DNA from: Clostridiales bacterium
Lineage (GTDB): Bacteria > Bacillota > Clostridia > Oscillospirales > Oscillospiraceae
Direction: 5' to 3'
DNA: 61,040 nucleotides
Assembly (NCBI GenBank): GCA_019420945.1
Contig: JAHZGF010000024.1
Coordinates: forward strand, 1 to 61,040
In this document: positions 7,570-16,336 of the stretch, piece by piece
Layout: the number at the start of each line of letters is the position of its first letter
Position numbering within the stretch: position 1 is the stretch's first letter
Notes under the pieces: generated by a model
Seen by the model: the letters and a program-made list of their open reading frames with translations, nothing else
Databases searched by the model: none
Told to the model about the DNA's origin: nothing
Position numbers and translations under genes: made by a program

Positions 7570-8420
7570 GAACGAGCCCCCTCCTTCCGCCACACCCACA
7601 GGGCGCACAGGCCCACCGCCCCGGCAATCACCAAAAACAGCAGGACACTGGCCACGCTGAGCCGCTGGTAGTTTAAATTGGCAAAGGCGTTGTTGAGAAA
7701 GTGCTGAAGCATGTACACTGACTCATGGGGATGCTCGCCCCCCACCAGGAAGATCTCCCGGAAGCACTTGAAGGCGTTGATCAGGGAGAATACAAAGGCC
7801 AGAAACAAAGCGTACCACATCTGAGGGGCGGTCACATACCGGAAGGTTTGCAGGGGGGACGCCCCCTCCACCTGGGCCACCTGGTAGTGCTCCCGGGGGA
7901 TAGTCAGCAAACCGGAGAGCAGCAGCACCACCCCGTAGCCGGTGCTTTTCCACAGGTACAAAAGGAGCATCACCCAGAAGGCCGCCGGGGATTGGAGCCA
8001 ATCCGCCAAGGGCAGGCCCAAAGCCAGAAGCACCCGGTTGACAAGCCCAGTCTCCGAGAACAGCAGGTCGATGAGCAGCACCGTGCCCGCCACGGGCATC
8101 ACATAGGGCAGCAAAAACACCGCCCGCAGCACCTGAAACCGCTGGGCCCACCCCTTGAGAAACAGGGCTAAGGCATAGGCCAGCAGAAGCAGCACGGGCA
8201 GGCCAATCCCCAGAAACCGCAGGGTATTCCCAAAGGCCGCCAGAAACATCTGGTTTTGGAACATCCGGGTATAGTTTTCCAGCCCCACAAACAACTGGCT
8301 TTTCCCCGTGCCCTGGGACAGGGAATCCCACACCACCTGGCCGAAGGGGAACACATAAAACAGAAGAAAGCCCGCCAGCAAAGGCCCCACAAGGAGATAA
8401 CCCTTCCACGTCCGTTTCAT
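7566..8420 (-). CDS. Sugar-type ABC transporter permease (MalF/UgpA-like)
   Basis: 284 residues with six predicted membrane helices, starting MKRTWKGYLLVGPLLAGFLLFYVFPFGQVVWDS as in UgpA/MsmF-type permeases. The EAA-type loop is degenerate: YQVAQVEGASPLQTFRYVTAPQM. It begins 4 bases after the stop of the solute-binding protein and overlaps the following permease by 4 bases, so the three form one operon. Likely half of the membrane channel of a carbohydrate or small-solute importer. The substrate cannot be told from sequence. Confidence 0.9.
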   Translation of the reverse strand: MKRTWKGYLLVGPLLAGFLLFYVFPFGQVVWDSLSQGTGKSQLFVGLENYTRMFQNQMFLAAFGNTLRFLGIGLPVLLLLAYALALFLKGWAQRFQVLRAVFLLPYVMPVAGTVLLIDLLFSETGLVNRVLLALGLPLADWLQSPAAFWVMLLLYLWKSTGYGVVLLLSGLLTIPREHYQVAQVEGASPLQTFRYVTAPQMWYALFLAFVFSLINAFKCFREIFLVGGEHPHESVYMLQHFLNNAFANLNYQRLSVASVLLFLVIAGAVGLCALWVWRKEGARS

Positions 8421-8424
8421 AGGT

Positions 8425-9762
8425 TCACTCCGCCAGGGTCATTTCCATGGAGGAGATGGTCTGTTCCACCAGCTCTTCCAAGGGTGTATCCAGCTGGCCG
8501 TAGCTGAAGTGCCAGGTCTCGTACAGGTCGTAGATATCCAGGTCCAGGTCGGAGTATACCTTGGCGCTGTCGATGCGCTCCACCGCCGCCCGAAGGGAAG
8601 CCATGGTGGCTTCCTGGGTATTGGGCTCGATGTAGTCCAGGAGAAGCTGATCCTGTACCGGGAGCGCGGCCATGTACCCGCCCGAGTTGCCGAAATGGAA
8701 GGTAGTGCAGTAATGGTAGCCGTTCACCTCATAACCTGCCTGGGTGACCAGCTCTTCCCGAAACAGCTGCTCGATAAGAGCGAAGGCCTCTTGGGGATGG
8801 GATGCGTTTCGGTTGATGGCGGCATACATGGTCACAGCCGCTGTGACACCCCCCTCCGGGTTGGGAATGGGATACACGTTGTACGCTGTCTCCTCGTAGG
8901 GCAGGTTCATCCAGTCGCTCCAGCTGGCAGCAAGCCCGCCCAGCCTTGCTGTGGAACCGGAGTACTGTTCATCCTGATAGGCGGCAAAAGATTCTCCCTG
9001 TTCGATGGCGGTTTGCAGGGACTCCGAGGTCACCAGCAGGTTTTGGCCCTGATAATCCGCCAAAAGGCCCAGACAGTTGGGGAACATGCCCAGCGTACTG
9101 TAGGAGAACAGCCCTTTCAGCGTCTCCTGATCGCTTTGCAGCAACTGGTCCAGGGTGGAGAAGGTGTAATCCGGATCCTCTAAAGCACTTCTGTCCACCA
9201 TTATGCCGGAGAAGGTGTAGGTTAAAGGCAGCAGGAACCGGCCGTCCCCGGTGACGCCCACGTCCATCACCGCCTGGTTGCAGTTTTCCAAATCCACAAT
9301 CTCACTTTGCTGCACCATGTCCTCCAAGTCCAAAAACAGGTGAGAGTACATGCTCTTCTCCACGTTGGGAAACAGGGACTCCATAGTTTCGCCGGTGCTG
9401 GGGTCCAGAACCGCACCGGGAATGGCAGTCGATAGAATGAAAGCATCCGGCCCCTCGCCAGCCATGATCTCCGTGCGAATACGTGTCAGCTCTGGTTCCC
9501 GATCCTCGGTGTCTTCGGGCAACACCAGAAGTTCATATTCGGTTTCATTTCCAGAGGCCTCCAGATAGCGGATCAGTTCTTCCATGTCCTGTTCCAGGCT
9601 TTCATCCAGACAGATGGCCACCGGGTCTCCCTCTTGAATGGTGGAGCTGGCGGAAACAGCTGAGACTTCGGAACCTTGGGACGATGACGTTAGCTGGGAT
9701 TGGCAGCCGCATAGGCTCACACTCAAAAGACAGAAAGCAAGCAGCATGGAGAGCTTTTTCAT
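8425..9762 (-). CDS. Extracellular solute-binding lipoprotein (ABC importer, family 1)
   Basis: 445 residues. The signal peptide MKKLSMLLAFCLLSVSLCGCQ ends in lipobox LCGC, so the protein is anchored outside the membrane. After a Ser-rich linker comes a family-1-type binding fold (TRIRTEIMAGEGPDAFILST; MYAAINRNASHPQEAFALIEQLF is the usual C-terminal block). ATG 9762 follows AAAGGAGG. It sits directly upstream of two permeases and presumably delivers the substrate to them. The ligand is unknown. Confidence 0.9.
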   Translation of the reverse strand: MKKLSMLLAFCLLSVSLCGCQSQLTSSSQGSEVSAVSASSTIQEGDPVAICLDESLEQDMEELIRYLEASGNETEYELLVLPEDTEDREPELTRIRTEIMAGEGPDAFILSTAIPGAVLDPSTGETMESLFPNVEKSMYSHLFLDLEDMVQQSEIVDLENCNQAVMDVGVTGDGRFLLPLTYTFSGIMVDRSALEDPDYTFSTLDQLLQSDQETLKGLFSYSTLGMFPNCLGLLADYQGQNLLVTSESLQTAIEQGESFAAYQDEQYSGSTARLGGLAASWSDWMNLPYEETAYNVYPIPNPEGGVTAAVTMYAAINRNASHPQEAFALIEQLFREELVTQAGYEVNGYHYCTTFHFGNSGGYMAALPVQDQLLLDYIEPNTQEATMASLRAAVERIDSAKVYSDLDLDIYDLYETWHFSYGQLDTPLEELVEQTISSMEMTLAE

Positions 9763-9804
9763 GGTGAGACCTCCTTTAAAAGCATTGCGCACTACTTTTA
9801 GCAC

Positions 9805-10350
9805 TTAACCATATCTTTCTATGGCCTCTTCAATTTCTTCAGGGGTGATTTCCCGGGGCACGTGATCCACATATTCCGTGCCATACCAGGTGGTGTAACC
9901 ATCCCAGGTGTAGGAATCTGGGTCGTATCCTGAGTTATACCCTTCTTTGGTAGCTCTCGTAACAAATTGGTAACGGGAACTGCCCCACACATCCAAATAG
10001 AGACGAATTTCAGGACGTTGACCATTTTCCCAGTTGGGGTCTTCGTGCGATTGTTTTTCAAATAGTTCAAACAATGCCTGGATAAAATCCTCATCCCTGG
10101 TGATAGGCTGTAAATAGCTCAGAATAATATATGCACTTTTTTCGCTAAATCCTGAACGACTTACTGTAATGACTACACCCGCTCCATATTCGTATTTACA
10201 TGAAATTTGGGACAATGGATATGCCCGAAGAACGCTATTTTTAAAACCTTGTAATTGGGAAAGTGTTAAAGGACGATATAGCGTGCAACCAGGTATAATT
10301 AAACTAAATAGGAAAATCAAGAGCAAAAGGATTCCCTTTTTTCTCCGCAT
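9805..10350 (-). CDS. Small lipoprotein of unknown function
   Basis: 181 residues from MRRKKGILLLLIFLFSLIIPGC, a signal peptide with lipobox IPGC; a longer start at 10398 would push the signal inward. The mature part has an aromatic, acidic C-terminus (DSYTWDGYTTWYGTEYVDHVPREITPEEIEEAIERYG). No clear ribosome binding site for either start, so the start is uncertain. It lies between the C39-like protease and the solute-binding protein on the same strand, suggesting a shared cell-surface function. Confidence 0.7.
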   Translation of the reverse strand: MRRKKGILLLLIFLFSLIIPGCTLYRPLTLSQLQGFKNSVLRAYPLSQISCKYEYGAGVVITVSRSGFSEKSAYIILSYLQPITRDEDFIQALFELFEKQSHEDPNWENGQRPEIRLYLDVWGSSRYQFVTRATKEGYNSGYDPDSYTWDGYTTWYGTEYVDHVPREITPEEIEEAIERYG

Positions 10351-10424
10351 ATTTAAACTATGTTGTAGGGAATTGGGTTCATCTGTAAAAGTAAACATCG
10401 CAATTGTTAAAACAAACCATTATT

Positions 10425-11780
10425 TTAATATAAATAAATAAATCCGCCATCTAAAATGCTACTGTCCATATTGGCATAATAGGCATCCCAGTCAACTCCT
10501 CGTCGCTTTCCCATGCTTGATACAGCAATCCAACGGTTATCATCTGAACCTTGATAGTATTTTGTGATTGTTATCCAGTGCCAGGCTTCTTCTTGACCAC
10601 TGCCATAGGCAAGAGCTAAATTAAGCGAACCTACAGGTTTGTCATTTTTTAAAGCACTTTTTATGAAACTAGCGCAAGTGCTCTTTGAAGAGCTAGAGGA
10701 TCTCGTTGATGAAGATAGTGATACTCCGTATATTTGAGCAACACTTTTAACGCAAGATGCCCAGTGGCTAATTGAAATTTCTCCGTAAATTGGAGGGGAC
10801 ATCACAAAATAGACTGTATTCATGAAAGACAAGAAATTTGATTGGCTAAGCGAAGAATATGGATACATATTGTCATATTTAGAATCAGTGGTTGACATAT
10901 AATACAAAATATTGCTGGCAGCAACAGGTCCGCATCCATTCGATCTTTGTCCTGGAGAGGAATACCATTTTTGTGTTCCACCGTACCATGTTTCGCCATC
11001 ATAATAAATGGGAACAAACTTATCCGTTCCCTCCCATTCACAAGACAATCGGACATCTTCCACGGCGACACGGGCCATAGATCTTGCAGGACCACTAGAC
11101 TGAATTTGCTTTGCCTTAGAAAGAGATTTCTCTAGTCTCATTGCATTTTCTGCGCTACGAACCACACCATAACTTGCTGAAAGCTGTTCCGCATTTTGTG
11201 CCACGGATTCTGTTACGTCCGCAAAACTTGAGTCATTCTCTGACAACGCAAAAATATGTGTTCCATTGCCATTTTTAGTCATATACCCATACTGCATGGG
11301 CGGGAAGAAAACAGGCGTCACATCTGGAGATGTATCTAATAGATCTCGATAGGATTCAAGAAGCTCTGTACTCCAGACAAGCATATACTTTGTGAAGCCG
11401 TCCTCAATGGCTCCCATGGTGATGTAGCCTATTTCACCTTCTGTGTCTTCTACCAGGGGAACCACATAAGCAAAAAGGGCTCCTTCCAAGTCTGCTAGTG
11501 GAATCCATGTTTCAGGTTCTCCGGGAGAGATGTCTTTTTCTTCATCGACAAATTCTGTTGCAATATATGTCTCAATCTGATAATTAACCAAGTCCTCTAT
11601 TTCATCTTCCGAAAGCAGTTCAGCTTCCGATATATCGGAAGAGATGCTAGAAATCTGCGATTGAATTTCCTGTTTTTCTGTTTCAGCCGTTATGGTTGCA
11701 GCTTGGACTCCCAAAACAGGAATACTTCCAATGATGCTGGCAAATAGAAGACTAAATATCCTTTTTGCAGAGAGTTTCAT
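10425..11780 (-). CDS. Secreted C39-like (papain-fold) cysteine protease
   Basis: 451 residues with a cleavable signal peptide (MKLSAKRIFSLLFASIIGSIPVLGVQAA). After a long pro-like region comes a C-terminal cysteine-protease domain: RSNGCGPVAASNILYYM with Cys283 as nucleophile and EAWHWITITKYY with His401. Gln/Asn helper residues are likely but not assigned. AGGAGG precedes ATG 11780. C39-type domains either process peptides or act as secreted proteases. Its neighbours are a small lipoprotein, an ABC importer and a membrane-anchored regulator; no bacteriocin-like precursor gene was seen. The role is unknown. Confidence 0.8.
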   Translation of the reverse strand: MKLSAKRIFSLLFASIIGSIPVLGVQAATITAETEKQEIQSQISSISSDISEAELLSEDEIEDLVNYQIETYIATEFVDEEKDISPGEPETWIPLADLEGALFAYVVPLVEDTEGEIGYITMGAIEDGFTKYMLVWSTELLESYRDLLDTSPDVTPVFFPPMQYGYMTKNGNGTHIFALSENDSSFADVTESVAQNAEQLSASYGVVRSAENAMRLEKSLSKAKQIQSSGPARSMARVAVEDVRLSCEWEGTDKFVPIYYDGETWYGGTQKWYSSPGQRSNGCGPVAASNILYYMSTTDSKYDNMYPYSSLSQSNFLSFMNTVYFVMSPPIYGEISISHWASCVKSVAQIYGVSLSSSTRSSSSSKSTCASFIKSALKNDKPVGSLNLALAYGSGQEEAWHWITITKYYQGSDDNRWIAVSSMGKRRGVDWDAYYANMDSSILDGGFIYLY

Positions 11781-11910
11781 GATATAGAACCTCCTTGTTG
11801 TTCATGGGGATTAAAGAGTCTCTTTCGTATTTTGCCAACACTCTAGGTTCATTGGTATCTCCTCCAAACCCTGAAATCTTACAACATGTGAGGTACTAGG
11901 AAAAAACTAA

Positions 11911-12321
11911 TTAGTAATTAACATATCCAGACACATGAATTGGTTGAGATGAGTTGTTGCGGATAGCAAATGTATAATTTCCCCTTTGCTCAATCCGAAT
12001 TGTCCGTGAAATCACACCATTGTTAATTGGGATATAGCGAAAAACACCATCTGGGCCATATAATCCAAAATCAACCGATGCATTAGAAGGTGTGTAGGTC
12101 GCGCTAATAGTGACAGTTTCACCAGACTCCAGTGGGAAAGGTGTGTCTGCGCTTCTAATTGTGTGTGCAGAAATCGACATACTGAATCTACCTGTTGCCC
12201 TCGCAACAATTATATCGAAGTTCGGACTGTCTGGTATGTCTTTCGCTCCAACCGAACTGGTGCCACATCCCAGAAAAAGCAATCCAGCTAACAATAGACA
12301 TCCTAATTTCCTTTTTAACAT
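11911..12321 (-). CDS. Small secreted lipoprotein
   Basis: 136 residues. Signal peptide MLKRKLGCLLLAGLLFLGC has lipobox FLGC. The rest reads like one beta-sandwich (SGETVTISATYTPSNASVDFGLYGPDGVFRYIPINNG...IEQRGNYTFAIRNNSSQPIHVSGYVNY), similar in style to surface-exposed pre-peptidase-like domains. AGGAGG lies 8 bases before the ATG. Upstream of the C39-like protease in the same direction. Confidence 0.75.
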   Translation of the reverse strand: MLKRKLGCLLLAGLLFLGCGTSSVGAKDIPDSPNFDIIVARATGRFSMSISAHTIRSADTPFPLESGETVTISATYTPSNASVDFGLYGPDGVFRYIPINNGVISRTIRIEQRGNYTFAIRNNSSQPIHVSGYVNY

Positions 12322-12394
12322 TTTTATTCCTCCTTTCTATTGTTTCATTCATTACATTATAGTATGCTGTTTTCTAAAATGAGAAGCCTACAGC

Positions 12395-12943
12395 TTACCA
12401 ATCCAAACTAAAAGATTCCCCAGAAGAAGTATCTCGCGAAGCGTCTTCCAATTCGCTGTAGGAGATTATGTCTTGGGAGATACTTTTTTCTGTTCCCCCA
12501 CCACATAAATATGAATAAATAACGATACACATAGCACAGATAATGATTGCAGAAACTGCCGATATACCTATTGCACGCTTCTTCTTTTTACATTTTTCTA
12601 GAAAGGTGAGCATATAATCATTTCCTTTCATAGAGGAACAAGCCTTCTTTTTCTGAATCACCTCCCTATCGTCTCTCATTTCTTCGCTACTATTTTGTCC
12701 CTGATCAACTGAAACAGATGGTTCCGTTTTAGGAATGAGTTCTTCTGTTTCCTTGTCAACAAAAAGGTCCAGGGGGACTCCGTACAGTTGACTTAACCTT
12801 CTTAGGCTGTCCATGGAAGGCAATGCTGTTCCATGTTCCCACCGTGAAACAGCTTGTCTGGATACTTGCAATTTCTCCGCTAACTGCACTTGGGTCAGGC
12901 CTTGTTTCTTTCGATAAATGATCAGCTTTTCAGGAAGCTCCAT
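12395..12943 (-). CDS. XRE-family regulator with a C-terminal membrane anchor
   Basis: 182 residues. Residues 1-60 are a classic XRE helix-turn-helix (RKKQGLTQVQLAEKLQVSRQAVSRWEHGTALPSMDSLRRLSQLYGVPLDLFV). A polar linker follows, then a basic stretch KCKKKKR and one membrane helix (AIGISAVSAIIICAMCIVIYSYL), with about 30 residues outside. Start 12943 is preferred because GGAG lies 9 bases upstream; ATGs at 12952 and 12979 are possible. This build suits a regulator that senses an extracellular or membrane signal. It heads the minus-strand cargo block and probably controls it. Confidence 0.85.
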   Translation of the reverse strand: MELPEKLIIYRKKQGLTQVQLAEKLQVSRQAVSRWEHGTALPSMDSLRRLSQLYGVPLDLFVDKETEELIPKTEPSVSVDQGQNSSEEMRDDREVIQKKKACSSMKGNDYMLTFLEKCKKKKRAIGISAVSAIIICAMCIVIYSYLCGGGTEKSISQDIISYSELEDASRDTSSGESFSLDW

Positions 12944-13053
12944 TTCTTTCATCTCCAATTTTGTGGGAATAGTGTACATAAAGTCAAGTAAATATCGGGT
13001 TACATGCTGTATATTTTGGTTTACACTGTGGGTGGATCATGCAGCTATTACCA

Positions 13054-13082
13054 ATTATACGGGACCGTCTTCCGCAATGCAA
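13054..13082 (-). promoter_or_regulatory. Sigma-A promoter for the XRE regulator and cargo block
   Basis: Read on the minus strand: TTGCAT (13082-13077), 17-base spacer, TATAAT (13059-13054). It leaves an untranslated leader of about 100 bases before the XRE start. The rest of the gap to 13252 shows no gene. Confidence 0.65.
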
Positions 13083-13252
13083 GTTATAATTCTATTTGAT
13101 GCAATTTCTCCGTTTTTTGGGGGGATACAGGAAGCCTCTTGAAAAATGAAAATAACTTACCAGTACATAAGGGTGAGTTTAACAAAACAGAAATGGAATT
13201 TAGAAATGCTAACTCGAAAACAAAATGGCACAAAATTGGCGCACTGCCGCCG

Positions 13253-13281
13253 CTGACAGGGGGAAGATCCCATGGTAAAAT
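13253..13281 (+). promoter_or_regulatory. Sigma-A promoter for the zinc-ribbon gene
   Basis: CTGACA (13253-13258), 17-base spacer, TAAAAT (13276-13281), about 45 bases before ATG 13327. No terminator leader follows, unlike the four leader elements. Confidence 0.6.
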
Positions 13282-13326
13282 GGTACTGACCCAAAAAGGG
13301 AAAACGCGATGGAAGGAGCGCACCCC

Positions 13327-13695
13327 ATGAAATACTGCCCTTATTGCGGCGCCGAGCTGATCCCCGGCGCCCTTTCTTTTTGCTCGGAATGCGGCAAGGC
13401 GCTGCCGGTCCCAGCTGAGCGCACAATGCCCCAGGACCAGGCGCCCCCTAGTCGGCAAAGAAAAGAGAAGCCTCCGAAGGAGCGGAAACCAAAGGCACCC
13501 CACAAATCCAAACCGGCCCCGGAGCCTGACCAGCCGAACCTGGACTACGATGGCTATTACGACGATGTTCCCCCTGTGGACTTGGGCCGTCCGCGGGAGA
13601 CGGCAAACTCACAGCTGGTTCTCCGGGTGTGCGGGCTTCTCGCTGTGGTGGTTCTGGTGATCGCCGGGTGCGCGGCCGCACTTTTTTTCCTGTAG
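13327..13695 (+). CDS. Zinc-ribbon, single-pass membrane protein
   Basis: 122 residues. The N-terminus MKYCPYCGAELIPGALSFCSECGKAL is a zinc ribbon with two CxxC pairs. A Pro/Lys-rich low-complexity linker (about 30-75) follows, then one C-terminal membrane helix (LVLRVCGLLAVVVLVIAGCAAALFFL). GGAAGGAG precedes the ATG. This layout is common in Firmicutes and usually of unknown function; here it is a single-gene unit with its own promoter between the cargo block and the SSB region. Confidence 0.75.
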   Translation: MKYCPYCGAELIPGALSFCSECGKALPVPAERTMPQDQAPPSRQRKEKPPKERKPKAPHKSKPAPEPDQPNLDYDGYYDDVPPVDLGRPRETANSQLVLRVCGLLAVVVLVIAGCAAALFFL

Positions 13696-13698
13696 AAG

Positions 13699-13727
13699 TT
13701 GCAAAACCCTTGCTGCCCCTGTGTAAT
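13699..13727 (+). promoter_or_regulatory. Sigma-A promoter for the 13757-14771 gene pair
   Basis: TTGCAA (13699-13704), 17-base spacer, TGTAAT (13722-13727), about 30 bases before ATG 13757. Confidence 0.6.
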
Positions 13728-13756
13728 ACCAGTAGAATGAAAAGGAGGCAGCGCCC

Positions 13757-14323
13757 ATGAAGTACATTTCCAAAGGCATGGTGGAACACGGCTCTACAGA
13801 GCATCTTCTCAAAGTGCAGCGGGGCGGATATACGTTCCAGCTCACCGGCAACCGGGCGGGACTGTGGATCAACGGCCGGTTTGGCTTTACCCAATCGGAT
13901 GACACGAACCCCTGGTACCGGCGGGAACTGGAGCATTTGCGCCGCGTCGGTCTGGCAGAACCTGCCGAAGAGGGTCCGGCGGGAGAATACCGTGCCCTGA
14001 CCCAGTGTGTCTTTGTCCCGGCCAAACCGGGGAAACTCCCCTTCCCCTTGACCAGGCTGGAGAGTCAAACCCTCCAATGGCTGCAAAAGGCCGGGCTTCG
14101 GCTGACCATGGCGGAGCTGGTTTCCCTGGAGGAGCAGGGCCTGAAACCGGAGCCCCGCCTGCTGGGGGAGGAAAACACCCAGACTCTCACGGAGGCTATC
14201 TACACCCGAGAGAATATCTTCGATAACGTGCTGGAAGCCCAAATGGAGCGCGCCGCCTGCCGGGAGGACATGGTCCGCGCCGTGCTGGGGCTTCTAAAGA
14301 AAAAACGCATTTTGCTGTTGTGA
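13757..14323 (+). CDS. Hypothetical element protein, 188 aa
   Basis: No recognised family. The N-terminal half looks beta-rich (KYISKGMVEHGSTEHLLKVQRGGYTFQLTGNRAGLWINGRFGFTQ); the C-terminal half is helical, with a basic end (GLLKKKRILLL). AAAAGGAGG precedes ATG 13757. It is followed 7 bases later by a small membrane protein gene, with which it shares a promoter. Confidence 0.65.
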   Translation: MKYISKGMVEHGSTEHLLKVQRGGYTFQLTGNRAGLWINGRFGFTQSDDTNPWYRRELEHLRRVGLAEPAEEGPAGEYRALTQCVFVPAKPGKLPFPLTRLESQTLQWLQKAGLRLTMAELVSLEEQGLKPEPRLLGEENTQTLTEAIYTRENIFDNVLEAQMERAACREDMVRAVLGLLKKKRILLL

Positions 14324-14330
14324 GGTGCCT

Positions 14331-14771
14331 ATGAAGCAAGGGCTGAAAAAGCTGCCCGCGCCGCTGAGAAAGCAGGCTCTGCTCCGGTTTGCCGGGGCGG
14401 GGGCCTGCTTTTTGCTGTTGTGCGGGATGGCGCTGGGAACCGGGCAGGCCGGGTTATGCCTGCCCTTTTTTGTTTTGGGGATCTTTCTCGCCGGGACAGG
14501 GGCCGGCCTGGTGCGGCTCTCCTGCCAGGGAAAGATTTTGACGTTGGAAACGGTGTGCCAGGAAGTGGAAAAGACCTGGTTCCGCCGGCGGGCAAAGGCT
14601 CTGGTGCTGCGCTGCGGGGAGCGCACTCTCCGGGTGTACCTGCGGGGCCGGCGGGATAGGGTGTCCCCTGGCAGCCGGGTGCAGCTGTTTCTGGCGGAGT
14701 CCACCCCGGTGTACGAAGAGGAGGGCGTTTTGGTGCTGGGGGAGTATTTAGGGCTGTGCATCGCACAATAA
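14331..14771 (+). CDS. Small membrane protein, 146 aa
   Basis: Two adjacent hydrophobic segments (about 21-38 FAGAGACFLLLCGMALGTG and 42-62 GLCLPFFVLGIFLAGTGAGLV) are followed by a soluble C-terminal domain (KILTLETVCQEVEKTWFRRRAKALVLRCGERTLRVYL). No family recognised. ATG 14331 lies 7 bases after the previous stop; GTG 14325 is an alternative start. It ends 60 bases before leader B. Confidence 0.6.
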   Translation: MKQGLKKLPAPLRKQALLRFAGAGACFLLLCGMALGTGQAGLCLPFFVLGIFLAGTGAGLVRLSCQGKILTLETVCQEVEKTWFRRRAKALVLRCGERTLRVYLRGRRDRVSPGSRVQLFLAESTPVYEEEGVLVLGEYLGLCIAQ

Positions 14772-14834
14772 AAAATATCCCCCTCACCGTCGGGGGAGCG
14801 GAAGCCACAGAAACCCGCCGCTGGCGCGAACCGT

Positions 14835-14949
14835 TTGACATCCCTGGGAGGGGATGCTATAATGGGGCCGTAAGTGACAGAGGGTTTTACAGCCCACAGT
14901 GTCTTGTTTGCAAAGTGTCAAGGAGCTATATGCTCTTTGGCACTTTTTT
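14835..14949 (+). promoter_or_regulatory. Leader B: consensus promoter, leader and terminator before ssb
   Basis: TTGACA (14835-14840), 17-base spacer, TATAAT (14858-14863): a perfect sigma-A promoter. The leader carries CAGTGTCTTGTTTGCAAAG and a 13-bp stem AGTGTCAAGGAGC / GCTCTTTGGCACT with loop TATAT and a T run (14914-14949). The stem has the same T-G and G-T wobble positions as leader A. The ssb start is 74 bases further on. Confidence 0.8.
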
Positions 14950-15023
14950 GTTTTTTCGGGTTTCTCTCCCGCAAGGGTGGAAATATTTTTTGCGCAGGCC
15001 AAGCCTGCAGAAAGGAGTTCAAC

Positions 15024-15473
15024 ATGATCAAAACTTTCATCACAGGAGCCGTCATCTCCCAGGGGTATGAAAACGCCCCTGCCCTGAAGTTCTCCGAAAA
15101 GGGGGACGCCGTCCGGTTCCGCATCGGGCACAAAGTCTACGACCCCAACGCCAAGGACAACCACCGGTGGGTCAACCTGCCGGTCAAAGCCTTTGGCACC
15201 CTCTGCGACCGCATCCGGAAGATGAAGCTCCAGGCTGGTTCCTATGTGAATCTGCTGGGGCGGCTGGACGAGGACGAATGGACAGACCGAGACGGGGAAT
15301 TGCACCGCACTATGGTCGTTATCCTGGACGAAATCGAGTACAGCGGCGGGCAGAAGAAGGAGGCCCCCAAAAAGGAGGAAGAGCCCGCCCCCATGGAGGA
15401 GCCGGAGGAAACCGGGTCCACCTTTACGGGCTTTGAGGCCTTTGGCGGTCCCAACGCTTTTTTCGATGACTGA
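15024..15473 (+). CDS. ssb: Single-stranded DNA-binding protein
   Basis: 149 residues with an OB-fold SSB core (ALKFSEKGDAVRFRIGHKVYDPNAKDNHRWVNLPVKAFGTLCDRI...GSYVNLLGRLDEDEWTDRDGELHRTMVVILDEIEYSG), a Lys/Glu/Pro-rich linker and an acidic tail ending FGGPNAFFDD, where partner proteins dock. It lacks the usual N-terminal MLNRV start and is divergent, as element-encoded SSBs often are. AAAGGAG precedes ATG 15024. First gene after leader B; it likely protects single strands during element replication or transfer. Confidence 0.88.
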   Translation: MIKTFITGAVISQGYENAPALKFSEKGDAVRFRIGHKVYDPNAKDNHRWVNLPVKAFGTLCDRIRKMKLQAGSYVNLLGRLDEDEWTDRDGELHRTMVVILDEIEYSGGQKKEAPKKEEEPAPMEEPEETGSTFTGFEAFGGPNAFFDD

Positions 15474-15566
15474 GAGTTCTTACAAGGAAAACACAGGCGG
15501 AAAGACGCACAGGAGACACGTTTCTCTCCTGTGCGTTTCTTTTTGCCTCGAAGGAAGGAAAACGGT

Positions 15567-16331
15567 ATGACAAAAAAAGAACGCGCACGGCGCCTGACCT
15601 ATGAGGCGTTGGTGATCCTGGGCGTCCTGGCCTTGCTGCTGTATCTGTGCAGGCTGTGGCCCTTGCTGCTGCTGACGCTGCTGGGAATCTTTCTGGCGGC
15701 GGCGCGGCTGCTGGTTCTCAGCGCGGCCACGGTGCGGCCGGTGGAAACCCAGCCGCCGCCCTCCGGGCGGGAACGCCGGGAGGACAGACCGGAAAACAGG
15801 GAGTTTGGGAATCTTCAGGTCCAAATCACCCGGCAGGTGGAGGCGGACTATCCCGGCGCCCGGTGGGTGTGGAAAGATCCCAATCCAAAAGAGAAGTTCC
15901 TCCAAGGGGACACCCTGGGAATTTTGCTCAACCGGGCGGGAGGATACCGGGAAGCCGCCCTCCGGCTGGAGGGGCACACCCTGTCCTCCGTCCAATACCT
16001 GGGCGCTCCTGCAGAGAAACTCCGGCTGCCCCAACAGGAGGAGGCGGGAGAGGTCCTCGAACTCTCCCCAAAACCGGAACCGCCCCAGCCGGCCGATACC
16101 AGCGCCCTTGCCTTTCAATGGGTGGAATCCCACTGGGAGGAGCTGGACGCCCTGTGCAACGAGTGCATCGCCCAGGGGCAGGATTTTCTCCTGATTTCCG
16201 GGGGTGAGCTTCCGGAGCCGGCCGCATGGCCTGCCCTGTGCAAGGAGCTTTGCTCCTGGGGGCTGAGCTGTACGCTGAGAGAGGACGGCGTCCAAATCAA
16301 TTTCAAGCGGGAGGACCGCAGAAAGGAATGA
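15567..16331 (+). CDS. Hypothetical membrane-anchored element protein, 254 aa
   Basis: Two N-terminal hydrophobic segments (about 13-29 EALVILGVLALLLYLCR and 31-53 PLLLLTLLGIFLAAARLLVL) are followed by a soluble domain (about 70-254) with a conserved-looking WVWKDPNPKEKFLQGDTLGILLNRAGGYREA. AAGGAAGGAA precedes ATG 15567. Its stop lies just before the AAA+ ATPase start, so it may belong with the AAA+/VWA pair. No family recognised. Confidence 0.65.
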   Translation: MTKKERARRLTYEALVILGVLALLLYLCRLWPLLLLTLLGIFLAAARLLVLSAATVRPVETQPPPSGRERREDRPENREFGNLQVQITRQVEADYPGARWVWKDPNPKEKFLQGDTLGILLNRAGGYREAALRLEGHTLSSVQYLGAPAEKLRLPQQEEAGEVLELSPKPEPPQPADTSALAFQWVESHWEELDALCNECIAQGQDFLLISGGELPEPAAWPALCKELCSWGLSCTLREDGVQINFKREDRRKE

Positions 16332-16336
16332 TGGGT

